From UBA2428 sp002343545 (GTDB lineage: Bacteria; Bdellovibrionota; UBA2428), in contig CALFZE010000016.1 of NCBI GenBank assembly GCA_937952285.1, forward strand, positions 1 to 29,259: a stretch of DNA of 29,259 nucleotides, in the 5' to 3' direction. The notes under the pieces are model-generated. The model was given only the letters and a program-made list of their open reading frames with translations. It was not told where the DNA came from and made no database searches. Below are positions 22,416-29,259 of this stretch, piece by piece. The position numbers and the translations under genes are program-made. The first letter of the stretch is position 1. Each line of letters opens with the position of its first letter.

Positions 22416-22652
22416 ATGACTCCGGAGCCCACCTCGCCGGCCCCCTTGCATCCTTTTTGCTACGTTCGAAGCGAAACTTCGACCCCGACTTCCGGGGGCA
22501 AACATGTCGTCTTCAAAGGCACGATCGAGCTCAAAAGCTTCACCCCTCGCTTCAACTCGTCTTCGGCTTGGAGGAAGGAACTGAGGGAAGCGCGGACATA
22601 CTGTAAGTCCGTTGCGCTCACCCAAAACTGCCGAGATTCCTGCGACCGTTAG
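22416..22652 (+). CDS. Doubtful small ORF, possibly remnant of a frameshifted secreted protein gene
   Basis: This 78-codon frame sits in the 492-base space between the DUF2200 and cytochrome genes. Codon choice looks like that of real genes nearby, and there are four cysteines (C15, C63, C71, C75). AAGGA lies upstream of the ATG at a usable distance. In another frame, roughly 22285-22350 reads as a hydrophobic signal-like stretch (ILPAVLLLAGPMGAG), without any ATG or GTG start, and that frame stops at 22417-22419, overlapping this ATG. The arrangement would fit one secreted protein gene broken by a frameshift. No family recognised; I see nothing else in this gap. Confidence 0.33.
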   Translation: MTPEPTSPAPLHPFCYVRSETSTPTSGGKHVVFKGTIELKSFTPRFNSSSAWRKELREARTYCKSVALTQNCRDSCDR

Positions 22653-22736
22653 GAAACAAGAAATTGCCCGAACATGACGGCCATCATCTTGCGGAACCCG
22701 CCCGAAGCCTACGATGGATCGGACGGAGGGTTTACC

Positions 22737-23897
22737 GTGTTAAGAAGAAGAATTCATCGTCTCGCTCCCTTTCTACTGGCGGCTTGTTCGAGTCGACCCC
22801 TACCGGAGACGCCGAAGGAGACTTCGATCGCCGAGGCGCCGCGCGAGCTCGGCCCCCTTCAGCAGGACATGTATCAGGTCGCGTCGCACGTCCTCGAGCT
22901 GCAGTCGCTGATGGTCCGCTCTGAGGCGGAACCGAAGTCTTCGGCCCTGCGCGCGGAGGTCGATTCCCAACTCGCCTCGATCGAAAGCGCGCTCTCGCAC
23001 GCCAAGACCCTGAAGCACTTAGAAGGCGCCCCCTACCAAATTTCCGCCCGAAGCCTTATCGCCCACGTCAAGGAAGCGCGGCTCTCCAATCGGAACGGCG
23101 CCGAAGATTATGCCCGTTGGATGATCCAATCGATCCCGACCGCGTGTGCTTCCTGTCACGCCCAGCAACCTCATTCACCGCGACCGATCTGGGAAGTTCG
23201 CGGCGAACAACTCGAAGGGAACGCGCTTCAGAGAGCGGAAATTCTTTTCGCGACACGGAACTACGCGGAAGCGCTTGCCCTCTACGAAGCCGAGCTGCTT
23301 CGGGAAGCTCGCTCATCGAAACCGAACGAAATCGCCGTGCAAACCGCCCTTCGTCGCACCCTCATGATCGACCTTCGCGTTCGACGCGATCTCAACGCCG
23401 CCCGACGCCGTATCGAGGCTTACTTACGCGAAAGTCCACTTTCGATGCGGAATGCCGAGCTTTTCGATTGGCGGACGTCTCTCAAGCGACTCGCTCAGCG
23501 GTCGATTCCAACGGATGCTTCACGTCGAGTCGAATGGATCGGCTCCGAAAATCGAAAGCGGGGGGGCGGCCTCGATATCCCCCAGGCGCTCTACTACTCC
23601 GGACTTCTCCTGGAAGCCCTCCCACAGCTATCGAAGGATAATGATCGCGCACTCGCCCTTTACGAGATTGGATCGGCCGAGGAAGCCTTGAAACTCGATT
23701 ACTTTTTCGGGTATTCGCGTGCTTACTGGCGCGCTTGCCTGGATCAGTATCCGAACGTGCCCGCCGCACGATCGTGCTACGAAGCACTCGAGGCCAGTCT
23801 TCGAGAGCTCTACTCCGGCAGTCGCGGGTACGAAGCGCCGGACGAAGTCACGCAGGAGCTTCGACGGTACCGCCGGCGTCTCAATCTCGATCGCTAG
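22737..23897 (+). CDS. c-type cytochrome lipoprotein with TPR-like C-terminal half
   Basis: A 386-residue lipoprotein: MLRRRIHRLAPFLLAAC gives a lipobox LAAC (Cys17). Residues about 40-140 look like a four-helix cytochrome c'-type domain ending in one heme site CASCH (137-141), with QDMYQVASHVLELQ as the likely first helix carrying a possible distal ligand. The rest (about 160-380) is helical and TPR-like (NALQRAEILFATRNYAEALALYEAEL, NDRALALYEIGSAEEAL). This suggests an envelope-anchored heme protein with a protein-interaction part; electron partner unknown. The start is GTG 22737 with GGAGGG six bases upstream; the longer frame to 22674 lacks the signal at its N-terminus. It likely depends on a cytochrome c maturation system elsewhere. 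Confidence 0.82.
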   Translation: MLRRRIHRLAPFLLAACSSRPLPETPKETSIAEAPRELGPLQQDMYQVASHVLELQSLMVRSEAEPKSSALRAEVDSQLASIESALSHAKTLKHLEGAPYQISARSLIAHVKEARLSNRNGAEDYARWMIQSIPTACASCHAQQPHSPRPIWEVRGEQLEGNALQRAEILFATRNYAEALALYEAELLREARSSKPNEIAVQTALRRTLMIDLRVRRDLNAARRRIEAYLRESPLSMRNAELFDWRTSLKRLAQRSIPTDASRRVEWIGSENRKRGGGLDIPQALYYSGLLLEALPQLSKDNDRALALYEIGSAEEALKLDYFFGYSRAYWRACLDQYPNVPAARSCYEALEASLRELYSGSRGYEAPDEVTQELRRYRRRLNLDR

Positions 23898-24017
23898 CCG
23901 TCTTCCGCGGCGGGATCCAACTTCACGGGCCCTAACGCGGAAAACCGCTCATAGCCGGCCAATGATTTCGTCGTAGAGGTGCACGCGCGACGAGCCGTCA
24001 CCCGAATCTCCCTTTGA

Positions 24018-24047
24018 GGCCCGGACTGGGCTACCCCAGTCCGGGCC
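24018..24047. terminator. Hairpin between convergent cytochrome and GNAT genes
   Basis: GGCCCGGACTGGG (24018-24030) and its exact complement (24035-24047) form a 13-bp stem with a four-base loop. It lies between two converging genes, so it probably stops transcription from both sides, although T-runs are absent. Confidence 0.7.
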
Positions 24048-24052
24048 AAGGC

Positions 24053-24586
24053 CTAGAGATCCTTCTCGTACCGAAACTCGTCGCTCCACTCGCCTTTGAG
24101 CATCTGCACCTTCGGATTGAAGGCCCTAAGAACGGCGCCCAACTTCTCGGCCAGTCGGACCGAAGCCAGGTTCCGCACGTCCATCTCGACGATGAGCTTG
24201 CGGGCGCCGAAAGACTCGGTCATTTCCGCGACGACCGCGGCGCAGAGCTCGTACGCGTAGCCTCGCCGCTGAAACGGCCGAAAGACCGTGTAGGCAAGGT
24301 GAAACGCCGAGGTCGCGTGGATGAGCGAGACCTCGGCCGTGCCGATGATCTCGCCGCTCACGCGATCGAAGCCGACCCAATTCAGCCAAGCCTCGCTGCC
24401 GTCGGGGGACGCCCGTCCCTCGACGGCAGCGAGGCCCTCCCGGAACTTCGCGAGATCTTCGGGTGGCGTCCGCAAGATCCAGGTGTAGAGCGCCGGGTCG
24501 CGAAACTTCTCGTAGAGCTCCGGTGCGTGCTCGGCCTCCATGGGCTCGATCCGGAGGCGCGCGGTGCTCAAAGCGCGCATACCCAC
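24053..24586 (-). CDS. GNAT N-acetyltransferase, RimJ/RimL type
   Basis: A 177-residue acetyltransferase that uses acetyl-CoA. It starts LSTARLRIEPMEAEHAPELYE, as RimJ/RimL-like proteins do, carries GEIIGTAEVSLIH, and has the acetyl-CoA segment FRPFQRRGYAYELCAAVV (Q/RxxGxA pattern), followed by VRNLASVRLAEKLGAV with the family Asn and Leu positions. The substrate could be a protein N-terminus or a small amine. The start lies 19 bases inside the end of the upstream GNAT gene, so the pair is an operon. Confidence 0.88.
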   Translation of the reverse strand: MGMRALSTARLRIEPMEAEHAPELYEKFRDPALYTWILRTPPEDLAKFREGLAAVEGRASPDGSEAWLNWVGFDRVSGEIIGTAEVSLIHATSAFHLAYTVFRPFQRRGYAYELCAAVVAEMTESFGARKLIVEMDVRNLASVRLAEKLGAVLRAFNPKVQMLKGEWSDEFRYEKDL

Positions 24587-25350
24587 TCCTCAAGACGCCG
24601 GAACTCGGCGCAGCCGTGCGAAAGAAAGAGCGCCCGCATCCCCGCGTTCTGTTCGAGCGTCCCGCCGTGGTAGAGCTTGCCGCCCTGCCGGCGCATGAGC
24701 TCGAAGCCCCGGCGGTGAACCCATTTCCCCAGCCCGCGGCCACGCCACTCGGGGGCCAGCCCCATATAGGTGATGCGCGACCAACCCGACTTGGGCGCCA
24801 CCTGAGCGAAAACGAAGGCGATTGACTTGCCTTCGAGACGCCCGACCTGGGCGTGGGCCGGATCGTTCGTGAGCTCGGGATCGTTGAAGTAACCGCGCAG
24901 CACTTCGAGAACGTCTTCGTTTTCGACGTCGAAGTCGGGATCACCGCGGCCGACTTTACGCAGAAGCTCGACGACGCGCGCTTCGTCCCAAGGCCCCGCC
25001 GGCGCCATCGACTCCCACGTGAACGGCGAGCCCTCGTCAGTGGGCAACTTCTCGAGCTCGGCGCGGTACTCGACGCGAACGTGGCGACGACGAAAACCCA
25101 GCTCGGGCAAGCGTTCGCGAAACGCCGCGAACTCGGGGATGTCGCTGACGCGGGTGCCGGCCTCCGCCATCCCGTCCGCCCGCAGGCGTTCGAGGGCTTG
25201 TCGGTAGAGAGCGACCCAATCCTCGGCGCTCGCGTCCTTGCGCGCGGGATCGGGCCAAATCGGTTGCAGGGCGTAGGACCGCCCATAATTTTGGAACACG
25301 AAAAGCCGAGCGCGGCCGCTGCCGTCGGCATTCAGAACTTCGAATTTCAT
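24568..25350 (-). CDS. GNAT N-acetyltransferase with N-terminal extension
   Basis: A 260-residue protein whose C-terminal half is a GNAT domain: MGLAPEWRGRGLGKWVHRRG is the acetyl-CoA-binding RGxG motif, followed by YHGGTLEQNAGMRALFLSHG, where Asn marks the family beta-bulge region. The N-terminal half (FVFQNYGRSYALQPIW and HVRVEYRAEL) may be a second, degenerate GNAT repeat. The start was set at ATG 25350 with AGAAGG seven bases upstream rather than at 25548. It is the first gene of the two-GNAT operon; substrate unknown. Confidence 0.8.
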   Translation of the reverse strand: MKFEVLNADGSGRARLFVFQNYGRSYALQPIWPDPARKDASAEDWVALYRQALERLRADGMAEAGTRVSDIPEFAAFRERLPELGFRRRHVRVEYRAELEKLPTDEGSPFTWESMAPAGPWDEARVVELLRKVGRGDPDFDVENEDVLEVLRGYFNDPELTNDPAHAQVGRLEGKSIAFVFAQVAPKSGWSRITYMGLAPEWRGRGLGKWVHRRGFELMRRQGGKLYHGGTLEQNAGMRALFLSHGCAEFRRLEEWVCAL

Positions 25351-25562
25351 TTGATAACCTTCTAAAACGAAAAACTCGTTGGCGAAGGCCCGCCGAAACT
25401 TCGGACTGGGGATCAGCGCGAAGCGGAGGCCCGATCGAAAGATTGTTTTGTCATACGGCACCTCCTCGTTCGCTTGGTTTATCGTAACCCTACGGGAACG
25501 GAAGACACGAATCAAGATCTTCCGGAGAGCTCCCCATCTCGACGACATCGCGCGAGGGCGGC

Positions 25563-25568
25563 TAGGAT
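25563..25568 (+). promoter_or_regulatory. -10-like TAGGAT, leaderless position before the dioxygenase gene
   Basis: TAGGAT ends six bases (TCGAGC) before ATG 25575. TCGACG at 25539-25544, 18 bases upstream, is a partial match to a -35. No Shine-Dalgarno is present. Confidence 0.5.
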
Positions 25569-25574
25569 TCGAGC

Positions 25575-26333
25575 ATGCTCCTCACGGATCCCGAAAGGAT
25601 GCAGTTCGAGAAACTCGGCGTCGTCCGGCTCTCGAGCCGGCTCCCCCAAAATCGAACGGGCCCGATCCGGGAACGGATCTTCGCCGAGTTCGACCGCCTC
25701 GGGCTGCGCGCGGGCGGAAAACTTTCGAGCGCGAAGCTTCGCTCGCTGCCGATCTTCCGCCAAATCGGGCGTCTCGAGCAGATGGTGAAGATCGGCTCCG
25801 AGCTCGATCGCCTCTTCCCGGATGAGCTTCTCGCCGCCATGGGGTCCCTCATGACTTCCCCTTGGCTTCGACCTGCCCGGCCCCACCCCCAACTGCTGCT
25901 TTCTTTTCCGCACAAGGAAGCCTGGTCCCTCGACCGCCTCAACTGGCACGTCGACAAGACGCCCACCCCCGCGGACGAGATCGTGGCGGTCCAGGCCTTC
26001 GTGCTCATCGACGACGTCGCGTCGCGCGGAGGCGCGACGCTGGCGCTGGCGGGCACGCACAAACTTCCCTATTTGCCCGGCTCCCGGGGAAACTCCGCAA
26101 GGAATATTCTTGGCGAAGATCCCATTTTCGCGTCCCTCTTCGGAAGCGCCGGCGCGGACAAGGAATATCTCTGGCGCCCGCGCGAAATCAGGGGCGTGCC
26201 CATTTCGATCGTCGAGATGTGCGGCCGCGCGGGCGATGTTTACCTCATGGACATGCGCGTGCTGCATTCGCCATCGGTAAACGCGACGAAAGCGGCGCGC
26301 ATGATGGCCTCGCTTCGGCTCGTCCGCCCCTGA
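25575..26333 (+). CDS. Phytanoyl-CoA dioxygenase-like (PhyH) Fe(II)/2-oxoglutarate enzyme
   Basis: A 252-residue cytoplasmic protein with the double-stranded beta-helix dioxygenase pattern. Iron ligands: His125 and Asp127 in LNWHVDKTP, and His231 in MDMRVLHSPS. Asn236 and Arg242 (SVNATKAARMMASLR) stand where PhyH enzymes bind 2-oxoglutarate. Between them, LIDDVASRGGATLALAGTHK is the typical strand-turn after the first ligand pair (cf. DDVTxENGxLxxxPGSH). The enzyme would hydroxylate a small molecule, coupled to 2-oxoglutarate decarboxylation; the substrate is unknown. It is isolated from its neighbours, divergent from the GNAT pair. Confidence 0.82.
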   Translation: MLLTDPERMQFEKLGVVRLSSRLPQNRTGPIRERIFAEFDRLGLRAGGKLSSAKLRSLPIFRQIGRLEQMVKIGSELDRLFPDELLAAMGSLMTSPWLRPARPHPQLLLSFPHKEAWSLDRLNWHVDKTPTPADEIVAVQAFVLIDDVASRGGATLALAGTHKLPYLPGSRGNSARNILGEDPIFASLFGSAGADKEYLWRPREIRGVPISIVEMCGRAGDVYLMDMRVLHSPSVNATKAARMMASLRLVRP

Positions 26334-26413
26334 GTCCGAACGGTGGACGGAGCCCCGCCCTTCACCCAAAAAGGAGAATCGTCGTCGCCTAGACGTAAAG
26401 AAGGGCTCGGCTC

Positions 26414-26419
26414 TATAGT
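26414..26419 (+). promoter_or_regulatory. -10-like TATAGT, leaderless position before the response regulator gene
   Basis: TATAGT ends six bases before GTG 26426, with a partial -35 (TAGACG, 26390-26395) 18 bases upstream. The predicted transcript starts at the GTG itself. Confidence 0.5.
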
Positions 26420-26425
26420 GAGCGC

Positions 26426-27091
26426 GTGCCGGCTACCGATATCCCGAACGAGAAGATCCTTGTTTGCGACGACCATCCCATCTGCTGCTTCGGCATCCGG
26501 ACGTCTTTGGACGCCATCCCGTCGTCGCGTAGACGAGAGTATCACTTCGCGCACAGCGGCGAGCAGGCGCTCACGCTGGCGAAACAGCACTCCTTCTCGA
26601 TCGTCTTCATGGACATGAAGCTCCCCGGCCTTTCTGGGACGGAAGCCTTGGGACGGATGACGCGAAATCCCTCGGGCCCCAAAAATATTCTCGTCACGAG
26701 CCACACCGATCTCGCGACGGCCGAGGCCCTTAAGCGCGCCGTTCTGCGCGTCCCCGTCCACGCCATTCTGCAGAAGACTTTTTCCGTCGAGACCCTCGCA
26801 AAAGCGCTCGAGCATGTCTCGGCCGACCCCGCGGCCCCCTTCCTGGATCCCGCGATCGCGGGCCTCTTCGCGAAGCTGGACGAGTCCTCGCTGACGCAGC
26901 GGGAATTCGATATCGTTCATCTCATCACGACCGGGCTCACGACGAAAGAAATCGCGCTCCGACTGAACTGCTCCCACGAAACGATCAAGACCCATCGCGC
27001 GAACGTGCTGGAGAAGACCCGCTCCAAGAACGTCGCCGAGCTCAGCGCTTGGTATTCAGACCGGTACGGAAAATCCGACCCGAGTGCCTGA
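26426..27091 (+). CDS. NarL/LuxR-type response regulator
   Basis: A 221-residue two-component regulator. The receiver domain (about 10-130) has the acidic pair Asp15-Asp16 in LVCDDHP, the phosphoacceptor Asp63 in FMDMKLPG, the switch residue in VTSHTD (Thr91/Ser92) and Lys117. The C-terminal LuxR-type helix-turn-helix (about 155-207) reads LTQREFDIVHLITTGLT then KEIALRLNCSHETIKTHRAN. The start GTG 26426 has no Shine-Dalgarno and appears leaderless. The histidine kinase gene converges on it, and the two overlap by 36 bases at their 3' ends. They are probably cognate, which is inferred from adjacency. Confidence 0.92.
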   Translation: MPATDIPNEKILVCDDHPICCFGIRTSLDAIPSSRRREYHFAHSGEQALTLAKQHSFSIVFMDMKLPGLSGTEALGRMTRNPSGPKNILVTSHTDLATAEALKRAVLRVPVHAILQKTFSVETLAKALEHVSADPAAPFLDPAIAGLFAKLDESSLTQREFDIVHLITTGLTTKEIALRLNCSHETIKTHRANVLEKTRSKNVAELSAWYSDRYGKSDPSA

Positions 27092-28741
27092 GCCTTCCGT
27101 CGACTCGACCCAGAACTCTCCGCCGTGCAGCCGGACGAAGTAACGGGAAATGAAAAGCCCGATCCCGAAGCCTCCCACCGAAGCGACGCCGCCCCCGAAA
27201 AACTTCTGCGAGGACTCCATGAGCTTTCGCACTTGTTCGGCGGACATGCCCTTCCCGTGGTCCTCGACTTCGACCTTCAGGCTTCCGTTCCGATGCGCGA
27301 CGGAAAGCCGGATCCGTCCTCCCGAGTGAGAAGCACGAACCGCGTTGGAAAGGATGTTACGGACGATGGTCGACAACATTCCCGAGTCCGCCTCGAGCAT
27401 CGATACCCCGCCGAGATCAACGTCCAGCTCCAAATGCAGCGAACGCAGCCGAACCTGCAGTTCAACCGATTCCGCGCAGGATTGGGCAAAGATACGCGCA
27501 TCGAAAGGCGCCTTGGCCGGCCTGAACTCGAGATTCTGCGATCGCTCCCAATTCAGGATATTTCGCAACACGTCGTGCAGACTGACGTGTGAATCCACGA
27601 AAGTCTCGATGGCCTCGCGAGACTCCCCCGACGCCTGGCCCTGGATCGCCGAGACGAGCGTCGTTTGGGCCTGGATGTTGCCCACGACGTCGTGCGCGAT
27701 GAGCGAAAGCATCTTGGACTTGAACTCGAGGTGCTCGCTGAGCGATTCCTCGATCTTCTTGCGGGCCGTGATCTCCCGAAGGTAGATGATCTTGGCCTGG
27801 ACGCCGCCGCCGTCCGAAATCCGTTCGCGGACGACGTCGAAGTGACGACCCTGCCGCTCGAAGTCGCCGCCGGACTCCAGTTCCGGTGGTAGGACAACCG
27901 ATAGACCGGCCCCCAGCCGCTCCCGCGGAAAGTCGAAAAGCTCGAGGGCCGCGTCGTTCGCGGCCTCGACGAAACCCTCTCGACCCACGACCAGGATCGG
28001 ATCGGCCACCGAGCGGAAGACCCTTTCGGTCGCGTAGGGGACGACGTCCAAGAGTTGGTAACGAAAGGCCGCGTAGACGAGCGCGATATCGCCGAGCACG
28101 AAGGTGGCGCCCGAAAGCATCGCCCATCGCCAAGGCGAGTGCGTCACGAAGCAGTAGATGTCGACGATCGAAGGCGCGAAACAGCCGGCCCAGATCAGCG
28201 CGATCTGCCGCCGCCTTGCTCCGCGCGCCCCGCGGAAACTCAAAGCGGCGATCAGCAGCATAAGTCCGCTGCACGCGTAGGAGGCGAGCATGTGCCAGGT
28301 CAACCAGGGCCCGGGGCGAAAGCGGACGACCGAAAGGCCTTCGACTTCGATCGGCACGAAGTCCCTCACCATAAGATCTTGGTGCCACGGCGAGAGAGTG
28401 AGGATCCAAGTCACGGCCGCGGGCAAGAAAAGAACGACGAGGCCCCACCGGGTTCCGACCCACTTCCACTTCCGGAAGATCGAGTTCACGAAGACCGCGA
28501 GGCAGGGACCGATGAGCGACAATCCCAAGAAGCGCAGCCGCGAGAAGCTCTCCTTCAACGCAAGGGAATCGAAGGAAAAGATGATAAGAGCGCAAAGCGC
28601 GATCCAGGCGTGCGCCAACACGAAGAGCATGATCATCCGGTGGGCCAGAAGGTGACGGAAGCGGTAGGCCTTCGCGACGGTCAGCGCGGCCACGAAGAAG
28701 ACCGTCGCGTAGAGCGCGACGAGAAAGATGGAAATCGCCAA
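27056..28741 (-). CDS. Sensor histidine kinase with 7TM N-terminal domain and PAS domain
   Basis: A 561-residue membrane kinase. Residues 1-230 contain about seven transmembrane helices ending AFRYQLLDVVPYATERVF, the pattern of HisKA_7TM sensors. A PAS-like domain (about 240-330, DPILVVGREGFVEAANDAAL) follows, then the H-box FKSKMLSLIAHDVVGN with His350. The ATP-binding domain has the N-box IVRNILSNAVRAS (Asn462 and Asn466), G1 EDHGKGM (494 onward) and G2 GFGIGLF. It should sense a membrane or small-molecule signal and phosphorylate the convergent response regulator. TTG 28741 is the only start before the first helix; GAAGG precedes it too closely to be ideal. Confidence 0.92.
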   Translation of the reverse strand: MAISIFLVALYATVFFVAALTVAKAYRFRHLLAHRMIMLFVLAHAWIALCALIIFSFDSLALKESFSRLRFLGLSLIGPCLAVFVNSIFRKWKWVGTRWGLVVLFLPAAVTWILTLSPWHQDLMVRDFVPIEVEGLSVVRFRPGPWLTWHMLASYACSGLMLLIAALSFRGARGARRRQIALIWAGCFAPSIVDIYCFVTHSPWRWAMLSGATFVLGDIALVYAAFRYQLLDVVPYATERVFRSVADPILVVGREGFVEAANDAALELFDFPRERLGAGLSVVLPPELESGGDFERQGRHFDVVRERISDGGGVQAKIIYLREITARKKIEESLSEHLEFKSKMLSLIAHDVVGNIQAQTTLVSAIQGQASGESREAIETFVDSHVSLHDVLRNILNWERSQNLEFRPAKAPFDARIFAQSCAESVELQVRLRSLHLELDVDLGGVSMLEADSGMLSTIVRNILSNAVRASHSGGRIRLSVAHRNGSLKVEVEDHGKGMSAEQVRKLMESSQKFFGGGVASVGGFGIGLFISRYFVRLHGGEFWVESTEGSGTRVGFSVPV

Positions 28742-28794
28742 GCCTTCAGCATTCCATAGTTTCCGGGCAGCTCAAGGCAAAGCCGGAGGGTGAC

Positions 28795-29202
28795 TTGACG
28801 CGTTTTGGGCTCGCGCGAAGCCGGGCGAGCACGCTATGGGGATCTCCCATGGGGTCCCCCACGAAACTCGACGTCCTGGTGTGCTGCGAAGGCGGTCGTC
28901 AAGGTTGCGCGGCCGAGGGGTCGGATGAGCTGCTGGACGCTTGCCGGGCTTGGCTGCGCGAGCAGCGGCTCGAGCGCCGGGTTTCCCTTCGACCGGCCGG
29001 ATGCCTGGGCCATTGCAAGGGCGTCGCCTGCGAGATCCGCCCCGCCGACGGCTTCGAGGCCGAAACGAGGCGCGCGCTCCGCCAGTCGCCGGAGGACTTC
29101 GAGAAGCTCAAGCGGCGCATCCTGAAAAGCCTGGGCTTCGACAAGGCGACCCGACGGGCGCGACTGGCCGATCGTCCGTCCGGTCTCGAGACGGAGCTTT
29201 AG
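28795..29202 (+). CDS. Thioredoxin-like [2Fe-2S] ferredoxin
   Basis: A 135-residue protein of the thioredoxin-fold 2Fe-2S ferredoxin family (as in Aquifex Fd4 and NuoE-like domains). Cluster ligands are expected from Cys30 (or 31) and Cys38 in VLVCCEGGRQGC and from Cys70 and Cys74 in GCLGHC. An extra Cys79 follows. The role is electron transfer in the cytoplasm; partner unknown. The start TTG 28795 has GGAGGG four bases upstream; ATG 28849, which begins just before the first strand, is the alternative and matches the usual family length better. A charged tail follows the ferredoxin domain. Confidence 0.82.
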   Translation: MTRFGLARSRASTLWGSPMGSPTKLDVLVCCEGGRQGCAAEGSDELLDACRAWLREQRLERRVSLRPAGCLGHCKGVACEIRPADGFEAETRRALRQSPEDFEKLKRRILKSLGFDKATRRARLADRPSGLETEL

Positions 29203-29259
29203 CAGGCTGTTGAAAAAGTCGTCGGATGCAAGGCCGCAGGGAGCGAGGTAGCCGCCCGA
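29203..29259. other. Possible insertion-sequence-like or repeat end at window edge
   Basis: The stretch CAGGCTGTTGAAAAAGTCGT starting at 29203 resembles ends I associate with IS/repeat elements (GGCTGTTGAAAAA). Only 57 bases are visible and no transposase is in the window, so this is a weak suggestion. Confidence 0.25.

Noticed and set aside
24126..25331. 401-codon frame over the two GNAT genes
   Set aside because: Ser/Arg/Thr-rich shadow of two intact GNAT proteins; no domain.
1..29259. CRISPR array, prophage, integrase or restriction-modification genes
   Set aside because: No regularly spaced direct repeats and no Cas, integrase, capsid or methylase-type products seen in any frame.

Overview
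This is a GC-rich, densely coded bacterial chromosome window with no phage, plasmid or CRISPR genes. Several gene types point to a Bdellovibrionota / Oligoflexia-like (former deltaproteobacterial) organism: a TIGR02147/DUF4423 regulator translationally coupled to a lipoprotein, a GYF-domain membrane protein, and many secreted or lipoprotein genes of unknown family. That placement is inference; there is no rRNA or marker gene here to confirm it.

Left part (1-2969): a partial NhaR-like LysR regulator is divergent from a three-gene operon for an SbtA-type sodium-dependent bicarbonate transporter, an SbtB-like PII protein, and a signal-peptide-bearing iota-class carbonic anhydrase. The layout suggests periplasmic CO2/HCO3- interconversion feeding bicarbonate uptake under PII control. 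No RuBisCO or carboxysome gene is visible, so the bicarbonate may serve carboxylases or pH homeostasis. A strong hairpin closes the operon, and its right arm contains the ribosome binding site of the next gene.

2971-5697: a compact tripartite ABC export system (lipoprotein membrane-fusion protein, FtsX-type permease, LolD/MacB-type ATPase) in the gene order of DevBCA. 5709-12156 (minus strand): GltS glutamate transporter, PgpA, TrpS, an alpha/beta hydrolase, an FAD oxidoreductase and a GYF-domain membrane protein, the last five closely packed or overlapping. A tRNA-Ser(CGA) lies at 12261-12346.

12580-17544 is the most accessory-looking stretch. It holds a secreted R-S-E type mono-ADP-ribosyltransferase, an APH-like kinase, a secreted protein with amidoligase/glutamine-synthetase-like hints, and the lipoprotein/TIGR02147 pair. 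17685-19378 encodes a YadG/YadH-type ABC-2 exporter. 19368-22652 has a TPR-like protein, a protein-kinase-like protein, a small secreted Cys protein, a DUF2200 protein and a doubtful small ORF. 22737-26333 has a c-type cytochrome/TPR lipoprotein, two overlapping GNAT acetyltransferases and a PhyH-like dioxygenase. 26426-28741 is a NarL-type response regulator and a 7TM histidine kinase that converge with overlapping 3' ends. A thioredoxin-like [2Fe-2S] ferredoxin ends the window, followed by a possible insertion-sequence-like end.

A recurring pattern is a -10-like TAnnnT (or TATAGA) hexamer ending six or seven bases before the start codon with no Shine-Dalgarno, suggesting leaderless mRNAs for several genes. 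The two observations most worth following are the SbtA-SbtB-iota-CA operon and the secreted ADP-ribosyltransferase.
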